From Actinomycetales bacterium (GTDB lineage: Bacteria > Actinomycetota > Actinomycetes > Nanopelagicales > Nanopelagicaceae), in NCBI GenBank assembly GCA_018969355.1, contig JAGWYO010000007.1:1-53079 (forward strand): a stretch of DNA of 53,079 nucleotides. The letters run 5' to 3'. Made by a program: the position numbers and the translations under genes. The notes under the pieces are model-generated. The model worked only from the letters and a program-made list of their open reading frames with translations. It had not been told where the DNA came from and ran no database searches. Position 1 is the first letter of the stretch. The number at the start of each line of letters is the position of its first letter. This document shows positions 6,906 to 15,867 of this stretch, one piece after another.

Positions 6906-8555
6906 CTATTTCCCATCCCAATTGGCCAGTTCGAGAGCAAATGGGTCTAGGCCCATAGGTCCAATCTTGAGGGCATAGGTGTGGAACTTCTTGAGGGAGA
7001 AGGCAGATCCAAGGCGGACTTTGGCATCTTCACGGGCCTTCATCCACACTCGCTCTCCCACCTTGTAGGAGATGGCTTGGCCAGGCCAACCTAAGTAACG
7101 ATCGGTTTCACTGCGGGAGTGATCCTCATCGAGAAGTGCCTGCTCGTTGAGAAGCTTGCGCGATGACTCGGCGTTCCATACCTTGCCATCAAAATCGGTG
7201 TATCCCAGATGCATTCCGATATCTACAACAATGCGCGCAGCACGCAGAGCTTGTGCCGATAGATAGCCCATTTCAATTCCTGGCTCATCAAAGGCGCCTA
7301 ATTCATTCATGAATCGCTCTGCATATAAGGCCCAACCCTCACCATATCCACTAATCCATGCACCATTGATTTGAAAACGAGACAAACGCTCTTTTTCAAT
7401 AGCAACAGTGGCGCACTGCAAGTGATGGCCAGGAACCGCCTCGTGATACCAGGTTGAGACTAGGTGCCAGCTGCTGGCTTCATCTTTACCTAGCATAGGA
7501 ATCCACGTTGTGCCTGGGCGAGTTAAATCTTCAGATGGTGGGTTGTAATAAGGCGCAGATGCACTTCCCTCTGGTGCAAGACGGGCTTCACAAATCTTGA
7601 TGCGATCATCGATTTCAAAGTATTCACCGTCCATGCGAGCAATTGCTGCATCAGTGAAATCTTGCAGGAACTTAACGACATTTTCTTTTCCCTTAATTAC
7701 ATACTTTGGATCCTTATCAAGGTAATCAGCAACCTCGCGAAGAGTTTTTGCACCAGGCTTAATCAGTTGCGCAATTTCCCACATGCGCTCATTTATTGCT
7801 TTTAGATCAGCCATTCCCCATTCATAGGTTGCGCGAAGGTCTAGCTTTGCACCAGTGAAATAACGTGCCCACACCGCATAACGCTCTGCTCCCACTGCAT
7901 CCTCTGGATTTGCAATAGGAAGATAGTGGTTCTTCAAAAACTCAGCTGTCTCTGCGGCCGCTTTCTCAGCAAGTTGTGCATTTTCATGAATTTCTGGATA
8001 TTTGCCAGCAGCATCAAAGTTCTTGCACATTGCGCTAAATCCACCATTTGCATAACTTTGTAATTGCTCAATAACTCCACGGACTTGGCGCTGGGCAGTT
8101 GTCTTGCCACTTTTTGCGACCTCCATAATCGCTCCCGTCCATGACTTATATGCACCGTCTACTGCGGCTAAACGCTTGGCAATATTGTCAAAATCTTTAT
8201 CCGTGCTCTTTGGCATCAGTTCAAAAATTGAGCGCACATTTGATGGTGGGGATGTAAGAACATTCCACAGCACAAATGACTCTTGGCTATCGTGAAGAGC
8301 CAGTGATGATTCCAAGCGCTCTTGCATAACAGTCTGGGCAATTCGATCAATCTCATCAATTGGCTTCAATTCAAGAAGTTTCTTGAGGGTCTGGCGAGTT
8401 AAGTCCGCTGAAAGCGCCGCACCTGCGATTGAGAAATCATCCAACTTGTCTTGGTTGAGTCCATTGCCTAGATAGGTGCAACCCATAGGACTCAAGGCTG
8501 CTTCATCATCGATGTAGGTGTGGCTGAGCTCGAATATAGGGGATCTAAATGTCAT
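6906..8555 (-). CDS. DUF885 family protein (putative metallopeptidase)
   Basis: 549 residues of the DUF885 family, whose hallmark HEAVPGHHLQ lies near residue 390 and resembles a zinc-peptidase HExxH site (HEAVPGHH in the family). No signal peptide is seen, so the protein is probably cytoplasmic. Substrate is unknown; peptide hydrolysis is inferred from the motif and distant similarity to M1/M3-type zincins. Start ATG 8555 is supported by an upstream TCGACA - 17 bases - TAAGAA, with the -10 six bases before the ATG (leaderless). It is divergent from the TrhA gene. Confidence 0.88.
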   Translation of the reverse strand: MTFRSPIFELSHTYIDDEAALSPMGCTYLGNGLNQDKLDDFSIAGAALSADLTRQTLKKLLELKPIDEIDRIAQTVMQERLESSLALHDSQESFVLWNVLTSPPSNVRSIFELMPKSTDKDFDNIAKRLAAVDGAYKSWTGAIMEVAKSGKTTAQRQVRGVIEQLQSYANGGFSAMCKNFDAAGKYPEIHENAQLAEKAAAETAEFLKNHYLPIANPEDAVGAERYAVWARYFTGAKLDLRATYEWGMADLKAINERMWEIAQLIKPGAKTLREVADYLDKDPKYVIKGKENVVKFLQDFTDAAIARMDGEYFEIDDRIKICEARLAPEGSASAPYYNPPSEDLTRPGTTWIPMLGKDEASSWHLVSTWYHEAVPGHHLQCATVAIEKERLSRFQINGAWISGYGEGWALYAERFMNELGAFDEPGIEMGYLSAQALRAARIVVDIGMHLGYTDFDGKVWNAESSRKLLNEQALLDEDHSRSETDRYLGWPGQAISYKVGERVWMKAREDAKVRLGSAFSLKKFHTYALKIGPMGLDPFALELANWDGK

Positions 8556-8561
8556 GGGAGA

Positions 8562-8590
8562 TTCTTATCAGCGCGGCGAGTATTTGTCGA
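8562..8590 (-). promoter_or_regulatory. Candidate promoter of the DUF885 gene
   Basis: On the minus strand TCGACA (8590-8585), a 17-base spacer and TAAGAA (8567-8562) stand six bases before the ATG at 8555. The predicted transcript would begin at the start codon. Confidence 0.5.
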
Positions 8591-8624
8591 TACGGCAGGT
8601 TTAAACAACCAGTACCCTCCTTAC

Positions 8625-9269
8625 ATGACGCACCTACCTGTGGTTCCACCAAAATTACGTGGTTGGTTTCACTTGGGTGCAACACCTGCCGTCATTATTG
8701 CTTCACTCGTACTTTTTATCCTTAGCAAGTCATCATTAAAATTCGCTGTCGCTATTTACTCAATCACAGCAATTATGTTATTTAGCGTCTCGGCTGTTTA
8801 TCATCGAGTTCCATGGGCCCCTTCAAAAAAGAAAATTTGGCGGCGTTGGGATCACGCAAATATCAATTTGCTCATTGCCGGTTCTTATACCCCTTTTGCA
8901 GTTGCATTGCTTGAGGGACGTAACAGAAATATTCTGCTATTAGTTGTTTGGATTGGCGCAGCAATGGGTGTGGGCTTGCGAATTTTTTGGCTCAATGCAC
9001 CGCGCTGGTTATATGTTGCAAACTACTTACTTCTTGGCTGGGTTGCCATCGTTTACACCCCAGCTCTCTATCGACAGGGTGGTTTATGGGTATTACTTCC
9101 CATTCTCATAGGTGGCCTTTTTTACTCAATCGGCGCAATCTTCTACGCTCTCAAGCGCCCAGGGCGAGACGCGAAGTATTTTGGCTTCCACGAGCTCTTC
9201 CATATATTCGTCCTCGCAGCCTGGATTTCGCAGTACATAGCGATTTCAGTGGCGATTTACAGTAAGTGA
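8625..9269 (+). CDS. trhA: TrhA / hemolysin III family membrane protein
   Basis: A 214-residue protein with seven membrane helices of the PAQR/hemolysin III family. Family signs are YHRVPW after helix 2, the RRWDHANINLLIAGSYTPF segment, and HELFHIFVLAAW near the C terminus, where the histidines with the His of SAVYHR bind metal in PAQR relatives. Bacterial members (YqfA/TrhA) affect membrane energetics and lipid homeostasis; true haemolysin activity is doubtful. The ATG at 8625 is used because upstream codons overlap the divergent DUF885 gene and TACCCT lies six bases before this ATG. Confidence 0.9.
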   Translation: MTHLPVVPPKLRGWFHLGATPAVIIASLVLFILSKSSLKFAVAIYSITAIMLFSVSAVYHRVPWAPSKKKIWRRWDHANINLLIAGSYTPFAVALLEGRNRNILLLVVWIGAAMGVGLRIFWLNAPRWLYVANYLLLGWVAIVYTPALYRQGGLWVLLPILIGGLFYSIGAIFYALKRPGRDAKYFGFHELFHIFVLAAWISQYIAISVAIYSK

Positions 9270-9320
9270 GGCCTTGCTCTAACCTAAGGCTCTCCTATCA
9301 ACGAGTTGCGAGGTACGACG

Positions 9321-10139
9321 ATGGCTGAGAAAAACTCCTTCCTCAATTGGGTCGGATTCAAGGGCGAAGAGGAACTTGCGCCTTCATCGCTCGAGCGCAT
9401 TCGCGAACTTGAAGCTCAATTAGCTGATCTCAAATCACGCCGTGACATCACCGGCTTAAGTAAAGAAGAATTTGAAATTCTTGCGACTGAGACAGCAATG
9501 TCCATGATTAAGTCAGCCCAAGCTCGTGAGAGTAAGGCACAATCGATTGCAACTCGGTTGATTGCTGAAACCAATCGCACAACTAAAGAAGAGATTGAAG
9601 CAGCAGATGCTAAGGCGCGCACAATACTCAGCGGTGCAGAATCACGTGGGCGTAAATATATTCAAGCCGCTGAATCAGAAGCAGCAGACAAGATTGCTGA
9701 AGCTGAAGTCGAAGCTGAATCACTTATTGAAAGTAGGCGGCGTGAAGCCGCGGCCCTAGCAACTGCAGCACGCCGTGAGGGAGAGCGCATCATTAGCGAA
9801 GCAACTGGAGAAGTTTCTAATTATCGCCAGTGGCTAGCAAGTGTTATTACAGAAGCAGAACGTCTCTACAAGATTCAGACACAATCACTTGATGCTGCAG
9901 AATCTGCAATTCACCAATCTCGAGCACGCCTTGAAAGTGCGTTCACACGTTTAGCCGATTTACAGCGAAATGTTCTAGAAAACTTAAATTCTGATGACAC
10001 CATCATTAATGCCGGTCCAATCCGCGTTGATAGTCAGCGCACTAAGCCGGCTATAGCTGCACCAAAGAAGAGTACAAAAAACCCTGCCAAGAAAACCGCT
10101 AAGAAAGCAGTTGCAAAGAAATCTGCTCCCCGTAAGTAA
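9321..10139 (+). CDS. Coiled-coil DivIVA-like protein with Lys/Ala tail
   Basis: A 272-residue, largely helical protein. Residues about 20-50 have the short coiled-coil entry typical of DivIVA/SepIVA-like proteins (SSLERIRELEAQLADL), residues 60-215 form a long Ala/Glu/Arg-rich coiled coil, and the last 40 residues are a basic tail of repeated AKK motifs (KKTAKKAVAKK). Such proteins scaffold cell-wall growth at poles or septa in actinobacteria (inference for this one). The ATG at 9321 follows GAGG at a good distance. The downstream acyltransferase starts six bases after its stop, so the two probably share an mRNA. Confidence 0.7.
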   Translation: MAEKNSFLNWVGFKGEEELAPSSLERIRELEAQLADLKSRRDITGLSKEEFEILATETAMSMIKSAQARESKAQSIATRLIAETNRTTKEEIEAADAKARTILSGAESRGRKYIQAAESEAADKIAEAEVEAESLIESRRREAAALATAARREGERIISEATGEVSNYRQWLASVITEAERLYKIQTQSLDAAESAIHQSRARLESAFTRLADLQRNVLENLNSDDTIINAGPIRVDSQRTKPAIAAPKKSTKNPAKKTAKKAVAKKSAPRK

Positions 10140-10145
10140 ATAACC

Positions 10146-11891
10146 ATGTCTACTCCCCGCGGTATTCGCTATATCCCTGCCATTGATGGGTTGCGTGCCG
10201 TAGCTGTTGTAGCAGTAATGCTCTACCACTTGGGATTTTCTTGGATTCCTGGAGGCTTTCTTGGCGTAGATCTATTTTTTGTCATCTCTGGCTATGTAAT
10301 CACACGCTTACTTCTTGATTCAATTCAACGCAGTGGTGGTCTGGATTTGCGAGCGTTTTATAAAGCACGAATTCGCCGATTGTTTCCACCACTAGTTTTT
10401 ATGATTTTCGTGACGATTATTTATATTGGTATCTGGGCCCCAGAAACAATGCGACGCTTTATTAGCGATAGTCCATTTGCACTCCTTGGTGGAATGAATT
10501 GGTGGTTAGTTTTTAGGCATACTGATTATTTCGACACAATCGCGCGCCCACCGTTACTTCAGCACACTTGGTCACTAGGTGTAGAAGCTCAGTTTTATTT
10601 AATCTGGCCTCTTATATTGCTTTTAGTTTTACGGCAATTTGGAAAAGCGAAAATCCCTAGTGCTGCCCTCTTCATCGCAGCGACATCAGGTATCGCCCTC
10701 TTATTAGTCTCTTTTGAAGTCGATGCAGCAAGTGCGTCACAAGTAAGCCATGTCTATTTTGGCACAGACACACACAGTATTGGATTATTTCTAGGCGCTG
10801 CACTTGCCGTGAGTTGGGTTCCTCAGAATCTGCAAGAGCAAGTAAATAGACGTGCCCAAGATTTCATTGATGGGATTGGAGTGATTGGTTTTGTTGGATT
10901 ACTGGGAGTTTTTCTCTTAGTGAATGAAAGTGACCCAACTTTATATAAACTAGCTTTTCCCCTTGCAGGTCTTTTTGGCTGTGCAATTCTGACCAGCATT
11001 GTTCACCCTGCTTCACGCTTTGCGCCAATTCTTAGCAGTAAAGGAGCCGTGTGGATCGGTGAGCGCTCTTATGCAATTTATCTTTGGCATTGGGTTGTAT
11101 TTCAAGTGACTCGCCCAGCAGTAGACCTTGAGGGTTCAACATGGGCGCTTTATGCACTGCGAATATTGATTGTCTTTGCACTTGCAGATATCTCACTGCG
11201 TTTGGTTGAACTACCAGTTCGTAGTGGTTTAGTTGAATATTGGTTTAAAGGGATGAAATACCGCACAAAGAATGTTCAGAGACGACAAAAGAGCGCTGTA
11301 GCTGCATCTGTGATCCTGATCGCCTTAGGCACTTCATTAATTAGTGCTCAAGCAATTTCACACAGTGATAAGGAGATGGCGGCGATAAAAGAAGAGCTAA
11401 ATCAACCTGTTACTCCCAGTGAAATCTCCGCAACAAAGCCAGAGGGCTTGTGGGTCACTGGAGATTCTGTAATTTTAGGAATTCATTATGAACTAGATGC
11501 TCGTAGCCATATTGCTCTGATAAATGCCCGTGTTGGTCGTCAAGCAGACGAGCTCATTAAAGTTATGAAGGTTGATAAAGCACATGTAATTGACTCGCCC
11601 GTAATCTTTAACTTGGGAAATAATAATAAGTTAACTTCGGATCAAGTTCTTTCTGTCTTTGAAGAAGTAAAAAATCAACCTAAGATTATTGTTGTTAATA
11701 CGGCTGTGCCCAGAGGTTGGCGTGATGAAAATAATGCCCTTATTGCACAATATGCTGCGGTATATGGAGCAACAGTCATCGACTGGGCAGCTATTTCATC
11801 TGGTCATCCTGAGTACTTTGCACCTGACGGAGTCCATTTAGTCCCCGCAGGAGTCAGAGCCTATGTTGATGCAATTACGGCAACACTTTGA
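10146..11891 (+). CDS. Acyltransferase 3 with C-terminal SGNH domain (OafA/YrhL-like)
   Basis: A 581-residue membrane enzyme that transfers acyl (usually acetyl) groups to cell-surface sugars or peptidoglycan. Residues 1-360 are the ten-helix acyltransferase-3 domain: IDGLRAVAVVAVMLYH at the start, GFLGVDLFFVISGYVI, RRLFPPL, then HTWSLGVEAQFYLIWP. After a last helix near residue 385, residues 425-581 form an extracytoplasmic SGNH hydrolase-like domain with VTGDSV (nucleophile Ser), a middle GNN and the final DGVHLVPAG with the Asp-His pair. Its partner upstream is the DivIVA-like gene, which fits a cell-envelope role. Confidence 0.92.
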   Translation: MSTPRGIRYIPAIDGLRAVAVVAVMLYHLGFSWIPGGFLGVDLFFVISGYVITRLLLDSIQRSGGLDLRAFYKARIRRLFPPLVFMIFVTIIYIGIWAPETMRRFISDSPFALLGGMNWWLVFRHTDYFDTIARPPLLQHTWSLGVEAQFYLIWPLILLLVLRQFGKAKIPSAALFIAATSGIALLLVSFEVDAASASQVSHVYFGTDTHSIGLFLGAALAVSWVPQNLQEQVNRRAQDFIDGIGVIGFVGLLGVFLLVNESDPTLYKLAFPLAGLFGCAILTSIVHPASRFAPILSSKGAVWIGERSYAIYLWHWVVFQVTRPAVDLEGSTWALYALRILIVFALADISLRLVELPVRSGLVEYWFKGMKYRTKNVQRRQKSAVAASVILIALGTSLISAQAISHSDKEMAAIKEELNQPVTPSEISATKPEGLWVTGDSVILGIHYELDARSHIALINARVGRQADELIKVMKVDKAHVIDSPVIFNLGNNNKLTSDQVLSVFEEVKNQPKIIVVNTAVPRGWRDENNALIAQYAAVYGATVIDWAAISSGHPEYFAPDGVHLVPAGVRAYVDAITATL

Positions 11892-11912
11892 AATATTTAC
11901 ATTGTGGGAAAT

Positions 11913-11944
11913 AAAAAACCCTCGCTAAGAAGCGAGGGCCTTTT
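11913..11944. terminator. Bidirectional terminator
   Basis: CCCTCGCT (11919-11926) pairs with AGCGAGGG (11931-11938) around AAGA. An A6 run precedes and CCTTTT follows, so it can end both the plus-strand acyltransferase unit and the minus-strand unit that ends at 11957. Confidence 0.85.
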
Positions 11945-11956
11945 ACTAATTACCTG

Positions 11957-12754
11957 TTACTTAAACTCACCTGGAATACCAAAGACTTTTGCAGCAGCTG
12001 TTTGTCCATCTGAATAAACAGAAGACACTCGGAACTGAGTCCAACCAGCATCACCGCTCTTGGTAACTGCTTGAGTTAATTGATCTGCAGGAACGGTTGC
12101 GATTGTTGTCCACTCACCAGTTCCATTTGCGCGAATCTCTACGTTATAGCCGGTCAAACCTTCTGTAGCCATAGGTGCTACCCAGCGAAGATTTAATCCA
12201 TCTGCGCTCTTAAGTGCAACAAACTTTGATGGAGCTTCAACTGTTCCAACCGCTGGAGTTGTCTCTTCTGGTGAGGCTGACTCGGTGGCTTCAGCAGATT
12301 GTGAGGCAGAAGGTGTTGGTGCTGCACCATCATCGCTTTCTTTTCCCGAATTAGACCAAACAATCATGGCGAGCAAAACAATTCCAACAACTACAGCAAA
12401 TACAACACGACCTGAAGCGCCTTGCTTCGGTGTAGCAACTGGCTTAGGAGTAACTGGTGTAGCAACAACTGGAGCGGCGGTAATCGGACGAGAAGATGTC
12501 ACGCTAACTCTTGCTGCAGCAGCTTTCTTTGCACTCTTCTTTACAGTTCGCTTTGCGGTTGATTTTTTAACAGTTTTTTTCGTGGCAGCCTTCTTAGCAG
12601 GTGCCTTCTTCGCAGATTTCTTAGCAACGCTCTTTTTCACTGCGCGCTTTGCGGTTGTCTTTTTCTTAGCAACAGATTTCTTTGCTACAGCTTTTCTGGC
12701 AGGTGCCTTCTTTGCAACCTTCTTCTTTGCTGCGCTCTTCTTTTTTACGGCCAC
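11957..12754 (-). CDS. Membrane protein with histone-like Lys/Ala tail and fibronectin-type domain
   Basis: Not a named family. From GTG 12754 (265 residues): residues 1-80 are a repeat-rich Lys/Ala tail built of AKK, KKS and KKT units like the tails of actinobacterial HupS/histone-H1-like proteins; residues 95-110 are a Pro/Val linker; one membrane helix follows (VVFAVVVGIVLLAMIVW); then a Ser/Thr/Glu-rich spacer and a C-terminal fibronectin type III-like domain (LNLRWVAPMATEGLTGYNVEI). The predicted topology puts the basic tail in the cytoplasm, where it could touch DNA or acidic partners, and the FN3 domain outside. GGAG lies five bases before the GTG. It ends the clpS-murI-rph-rdgB strand run. 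Confidence 0.75.
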   Translation of the reverse strand: MAVKKKSAAKKKVAKKAPARKAVAKKSVAKKKTTAKRAVKKSVAKKSAKKAPAKKAATKKTVKKSTAKRTVKKSAKKAAAARVSVTSSRPITAAPVVATPVTPKPVATPKQGASGRVVFAVVVGIVLLAMIVWSNSGKESDDGAAPTPSASQSAEATESASPEETTPAVGTVEAPSKFVALKSADGLNLRWVAPMATEGLTGYNVEIRANGTGEWTTIATVPADQLTQAVTKSGDAGWTQFRVSSVYSDGQTAAAKVFGIPGEFK

Positions 12755-12809
12755 GAGAACTCCTTGGATAGTGGTGCGCACGTCACAAACGTGCGTCTAT
12801 AGGACAAGG

Positions 12810-13427
12810 TTACCCCAGGCTTCGCAGCATTTGTATGACATGGGGCGCTATTGCGCGTAAAGCTTTTCCCCGATGACTGATGGCATCCTTTTCTTGGGGG
12901 CTCATTTGTGCGCTTGAAATACTCATTCCTAGGGGTTGGAAAATGGGGTCATAACCAAAGCCCTCAAACCCAATAGGTGAATGCAAAATATGACCATGAA
13001 AGTGAGCCTCTTCAACTTGAGTGCGCCCATCTGGCATAGCCAATGCTGCTGCGCAGGTGAAGTGTGCAGTGCGTTTTTCATCGCTCACATCTTGCAATTG
13101 ACCAAGAAGTTTTTCTAGATTGGCTTGATCATTTCCATGGATACCGGCCCATCTAGCTGAATAGATGCCTGGATCACCATTGAGGAAATCAACACACAAT
13201 CCTGAATCATCTGAAATCGCCGGCAAACCAGTTGCGATAGCGGTGTATCTGGCTTTAAGCAACGCATTCTCTTCAAAAGTGGAGCCTGTTTCTTCCACGT
13301 CAACTAAGTCAGGAAATTCATCAACTCCCACCAGGTTGATTTCACCCGGTGCTAGAGCATCCAGAATTCTATGAAACTCAACTAATTTCCCTTTGTTGCG
13401 CGTGGCAAGAACTAATTTATGGAGCAC
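12810..13427 (-). CDS. rdgB: XTP/dITP pyrophosphatase (RdgB/HAM1)
   Basis: Removes non-canonical purine triphosphates (XTP, dITP) from the nucleotide pool. The 205 residues show the family order: LATRNKGKLVEF at the N terminus, ETGSTFEENALLKA, AISDDSGLCVDFL, SARWAG, GFEGFGYDPIFQP and the C-terminal SHRGKAL. It starts with GTG that shares one base with the rph stop (TAGTG), so it is coupled to rph. The pairing rph-rdgB is standard in actinobacteria. Confidence 0.96.
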   Translation of the reverse strand: MLHKLVLATRNKGKLVEFHRILDALAPGEINLVGVDEFPDLVDVEETGSTFEENALLKARYTAIATGLPAISDDSGLCVDFLNGDPGIYSARWAGIHGNDQANLEKLLGQLQDVSDEKRTAHFTCAAALAMPDGRTQVEEAHFHGHILHSPIGFEGFGYDPIFQPLGMSISSAQMSPQEKDAISHRGKALRAIAPHVIQMLRSLG

Positions 13428-14152
13428 TATTGTGAGAGAACTTCTTTTTGTAACTTACTCAATGTTGCACATCCCTCAACAGCCAAATCTAGAAGTTGAT
13501 TAAGTAATGCACGATCAAATGGTGCCCCTTCAGCAGTTCCCTGCACTTCAATGAATCGTCCATCTCCTGCAACGACGACATTCATGTCAGTTTCAGCGCG
13601 TACATCCTCTTCATAGCAAAGATCGAGTAGTGGGACTCCGTCGATAATTCCAACACTCACGGCCGCCACTGAATCACTCAAAGGATTGGCTGTTGCTTTG
13701 ATATGGCCTTGTCCCTTAGCCCAGGAAATAGCATCTGCGAGTGCAACATATGCACCAGTTATAGCTGCTGTGCGAGTACCACCATCTGCTTGTAATACAT
13801 CGCAATCAATAACAATCGTGTTTTCACCTAGTTCTTTCATATTCACGATTGCTCGTAGTGAGCGTCCTACTAGACGTGAAATCTCTTGTGTGCGACCGCC
13901 TAGCTTGCCTTTTACGCTCTCACGATCAGAGCGTGTATGAGTGGCACGAGGCAACATCGCATATTCAGATGTAACCCATCCATTTCCAGAATCTTTTAAC
14001 CAACGTGGGACACCGGGAGAAAATGATGCAACACAGAGAACACGGGTCTTACCGAACTCAACAAGAACAGAACCCTCGGCATGGTCAAGCCATCCGCGAG
14101 TGAATTTAATTTCTCGCAAGTTATTAACTTGTCGTCCGTCATTGCGTGCCAT
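13427..14152 (-). CDS. rph: Ribonuclease PH
   Basis: A phosphate-dependent 3'-5' exoribonuclease that trims tRNA 3' ends; this matters here because the two tRNA genes seen lack an encoded CCA and need processing and CCA addition. 241 residues, full length: [27 protein letters not shown] (read in parts), [45 protein letters not shown] and the C-terminal [14 protein letters not shown] lies six bases before the start ATG at 14152. It is downstream of murI and overlaps rdgB by one base. Confidence 0.97.
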   Translation of the reverse strand: MARNDGRQVNNLREIKFTRGWLDHAEGSVLVEFGKTRVLCVASFSPGVPRWLKDSGNGWVTSEYAMLPRATHTRSDRESVKGKLGGRTQEISRLVGRSLRAIVNMKELGENTIVIDCDVLQADGGTRTAAITGAYVALADAISWAKGQGHIKATANPLSDSVAAVSVGIIDGVPLLDLCYEEDVRAETDMNVVVAGDGRFIEVQGTAEGAPFDRALLNQLLDLAVEGCATLSKLQKEVLSQ

Positions 14153-14168
14153 GTGCTGCTCCTATGTT

Positions 14169-14966
14169 TTATAGATCTTGGTGTTCAACGCGAGTTACTT
14201 CTGGACCTAGAAAACGTCGAGCTAGGCTTTCAAAAGCTTTCGCATCGCCAGTTGCTAAGAATGTATGTGTCGGGGCACCACTATCTGCATCACGGAGCAA
14301 ATTGTTCTCAACTAATGTGCGATAGAGATCTTTTGCCGTTTCTTCAGCACTTGAAACTAAAGTCACGCCTTCACCCATTACGTAAGAAATCACACCAGTT
14401 AATAGTGGGTAATGGGTGCAGCCCAAAACTAAAGTATCAACTTGGGCTTGCATGACTGGGGCTAAATAATCACGGGCAATTTTAGTTATCTGCGGCCCTG
14501 AAGTTTCACCGCGTTCAACGAATTCAACAAAGAGGGGGCAAGGAATTGATGTAATTTTTAGTTGGGGGGCAGCTGCAAAAGCATCTAAGTAGGCTTTGGA
14601 ATCAACAGTTGCGCGGGTTCCAATTACCCCAATTTTTCCACTTCTAGTTGCAGCAACTGCGCGCCTGACTGCAGGTTGGATAACTTCAATCACTGGAATC
14701 TTGTATCGCTCACGAGCATCACGCAGCATTGCCGCACTTGCTGTGTTGCAAGCAATCACTAATGCCTTAACACCTTGCTCTACTAAGAAATCTAAAGTCT
14801 CTAGAGCAAACTCGCGAACTTCAGCTAATGGACGTGGACCATAAGGACCTCGCGCTGTATCACCAATGTAAATTGTTGATTCATTAGGGAGTTGATCCAG
14901 AATTGCTCTGGCAACGGTAAGCCCACCTACTCCTGAATCGAAGATTCCAATGGGCGCATTACTCAC
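14169..14966 (-). CDS. murI: Glutamate racemase
   Basis: Provides D-glutamate for peptidoglycan. The 265 residues carry both catalytic cysteines: VIACNTASA and [11 protein letters not shown], with the N-terminal [15 protein letters not shown] and the [12 protein letters not shown] loop. The start is GTG 14966, and TAGGCT stands exactly six bases before it, which suggests an internal leaderless promoter for murI-rph-rdgB besides read-through from DUF2017. In other actinobacteria a metallo-beta-lactamase-fold gene usually sits between murI and rph; it is missing here. Confidence 0.96.
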   Translation of the reverse strand: MSNAPIGIFDSGVGGLTVARAILDQLPNESTIYIGDTARGPYGPRPLAEVREFALETLDFLVEQGVKALVIACNTASAAMLRDARERYKIPVIEVIQPAVRRAVAATRSGKIGVIGTRATVDSKAYLDAFAAAPQLKITSIPCPLFVEFVERGETSGPQITKIARDYLAPVMQAQVDTLVLGCTHYPLLTGVISYVMGEGVTLVSSAEETAKDLYRTLVENNLLRDADSGAPTHTFLATGDAKAFESLARRFLGPEVTRVEHQDL

Positions 14967-14998
14967 AGGCCAAGCCTACCGCGAGCGTGATGTGAAAA

Positions 14999-15574
14999 CT
15001 AAATAGCTTCATCCATAAGCGCAACAATTAAGGACTCTTGCAGCCAACCCAACCAACCATAAACAGCGTAGACCCCTCGCATTGGATCATCAGGTGACAA
15101 GAGTTCTAACTCTTCATGGCTTGTTTGTTCAACTTGTAAACGAACACCAAGTGCTAAACGAATATCATTCATGGCACCTAACCAGTCATTAGCGCCATCA
15201 TGATCTAATTCAATAATCCCATCCACTGAACTCTTTAATGCAACTCGCATCGACATCGAGTGTCCATACTTTTTAGTTCTTAGTGTGGATTCGGTATAGC
15301 GGCGAAACTCTGCAGCATCTACCTGATCAGCGTATGCATTGGGTAAAAGTCGAAGTAATACTTCATCTTCTGGGGGCGAATCATGTGTAGTTATTCCAAT
15401 CATTGCAGCAAGTGGGTCATCTATATGGCTATCTGTGCGCTCACCCAGTAGTTCAATAATCTGCCCCACTAAATTAATAAGTACTTCGCGCTCTGATTCA
15501 GAGAACTCTGCTACAAAGGCGTTTTCGCCATGGCGGTGGAATCCATGGTGTTCATCTGAATCCGGTTTTGTCAT
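14999..15574 (-). CDS. DUF2017 family protein
   Basis: A 191-residue protein of the actinobacterial DUF2017 family, recognised by its fixed place right after clpS and by its features: [20 protein letters not shown] near the N terminus, the middle segment [10 protein letters not shown], and a C-terminal [13 protein letters not shown] helix. It is soluble and mostly helical. Function is unknown; the conserved link with ClpS hints at a role in N-end-rule or Clp proteolysis. It overlaps clpS by four bases (ATGA). Confidence 0.88.
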   Translation of the reverse strand: MTKPDSDEHHGFHRHGENAFVAEFSESEREVLINLVGQIIELLGERTDSHIDDPLAAMIGITTHDSPPEDEVLLRLLPNAYADQVDAAEFRRYTESTLRTKKYGHSMSMRVALKSSVDGIIELDHDGANDWLGAMNDIRLALGVRLQVEQTSHEELELLSPDDPMRGVYAVYGWLGWLQESLIVALMDEAI

Positions 15575-15867
15575 AAAGCTTGATCACCTCGTTGCAATGT
15601 CGCCCAGAGTCCGTATTCATGCAATCGAGCAACATCATGCTCCATTTCTTCACGACTACCGGTTGAAACAACAGCTTTACCCTCCGTATGGACTTTCATC
15701 ATTAACTCATGGGCTTTTTCGCGGTTGTAACCAAAGAGCTGCATTAATACATAAGTGACATACGTCATCAAATTAACTGGATCATCCCAAACTATTGTCA
15801 CCCAAGGTTTGTCTCCACTAAAAATCTCTTGAATAGCTTCTTCTATTTTGTCAGCAACTTTAACCAT
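15571..15867 (-). CDS. clpS: ClpS adaptor protein
   Basis: Adaptor that delivers N-degron proteins to ClpAP/ClpCP. The 98 residues hold the core fold: [20 protein letters not shown] with the Asp residues of the N-terminal-residue pocket, then [24 protein letters not shown], with the His that also lines the pocket. It overlaps the GH18 gene by one base upstream (TAATG) and DUF2017 by four bases downstream. Confidence 0.96.
   Translation of the reverse strand: MVKVADKIEEAIQEIFSGDKPWVTIVWDDPVNLMTYVTYVLMQLFGYNREKAHELMMKVHTEGKAVVSTGSREEMEHDVARLHEYGLWATLQRGDQAL

Noticed and set aside
12285-12860. 191-codon plus-strand open frame rich in Ala/Phe
   Set aside because: It is the antisense of the Lys/Ala repeat gene; the AAG/GCA repeats exclude stops on the other strand. 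Hydrophobic repeats are an artefact.
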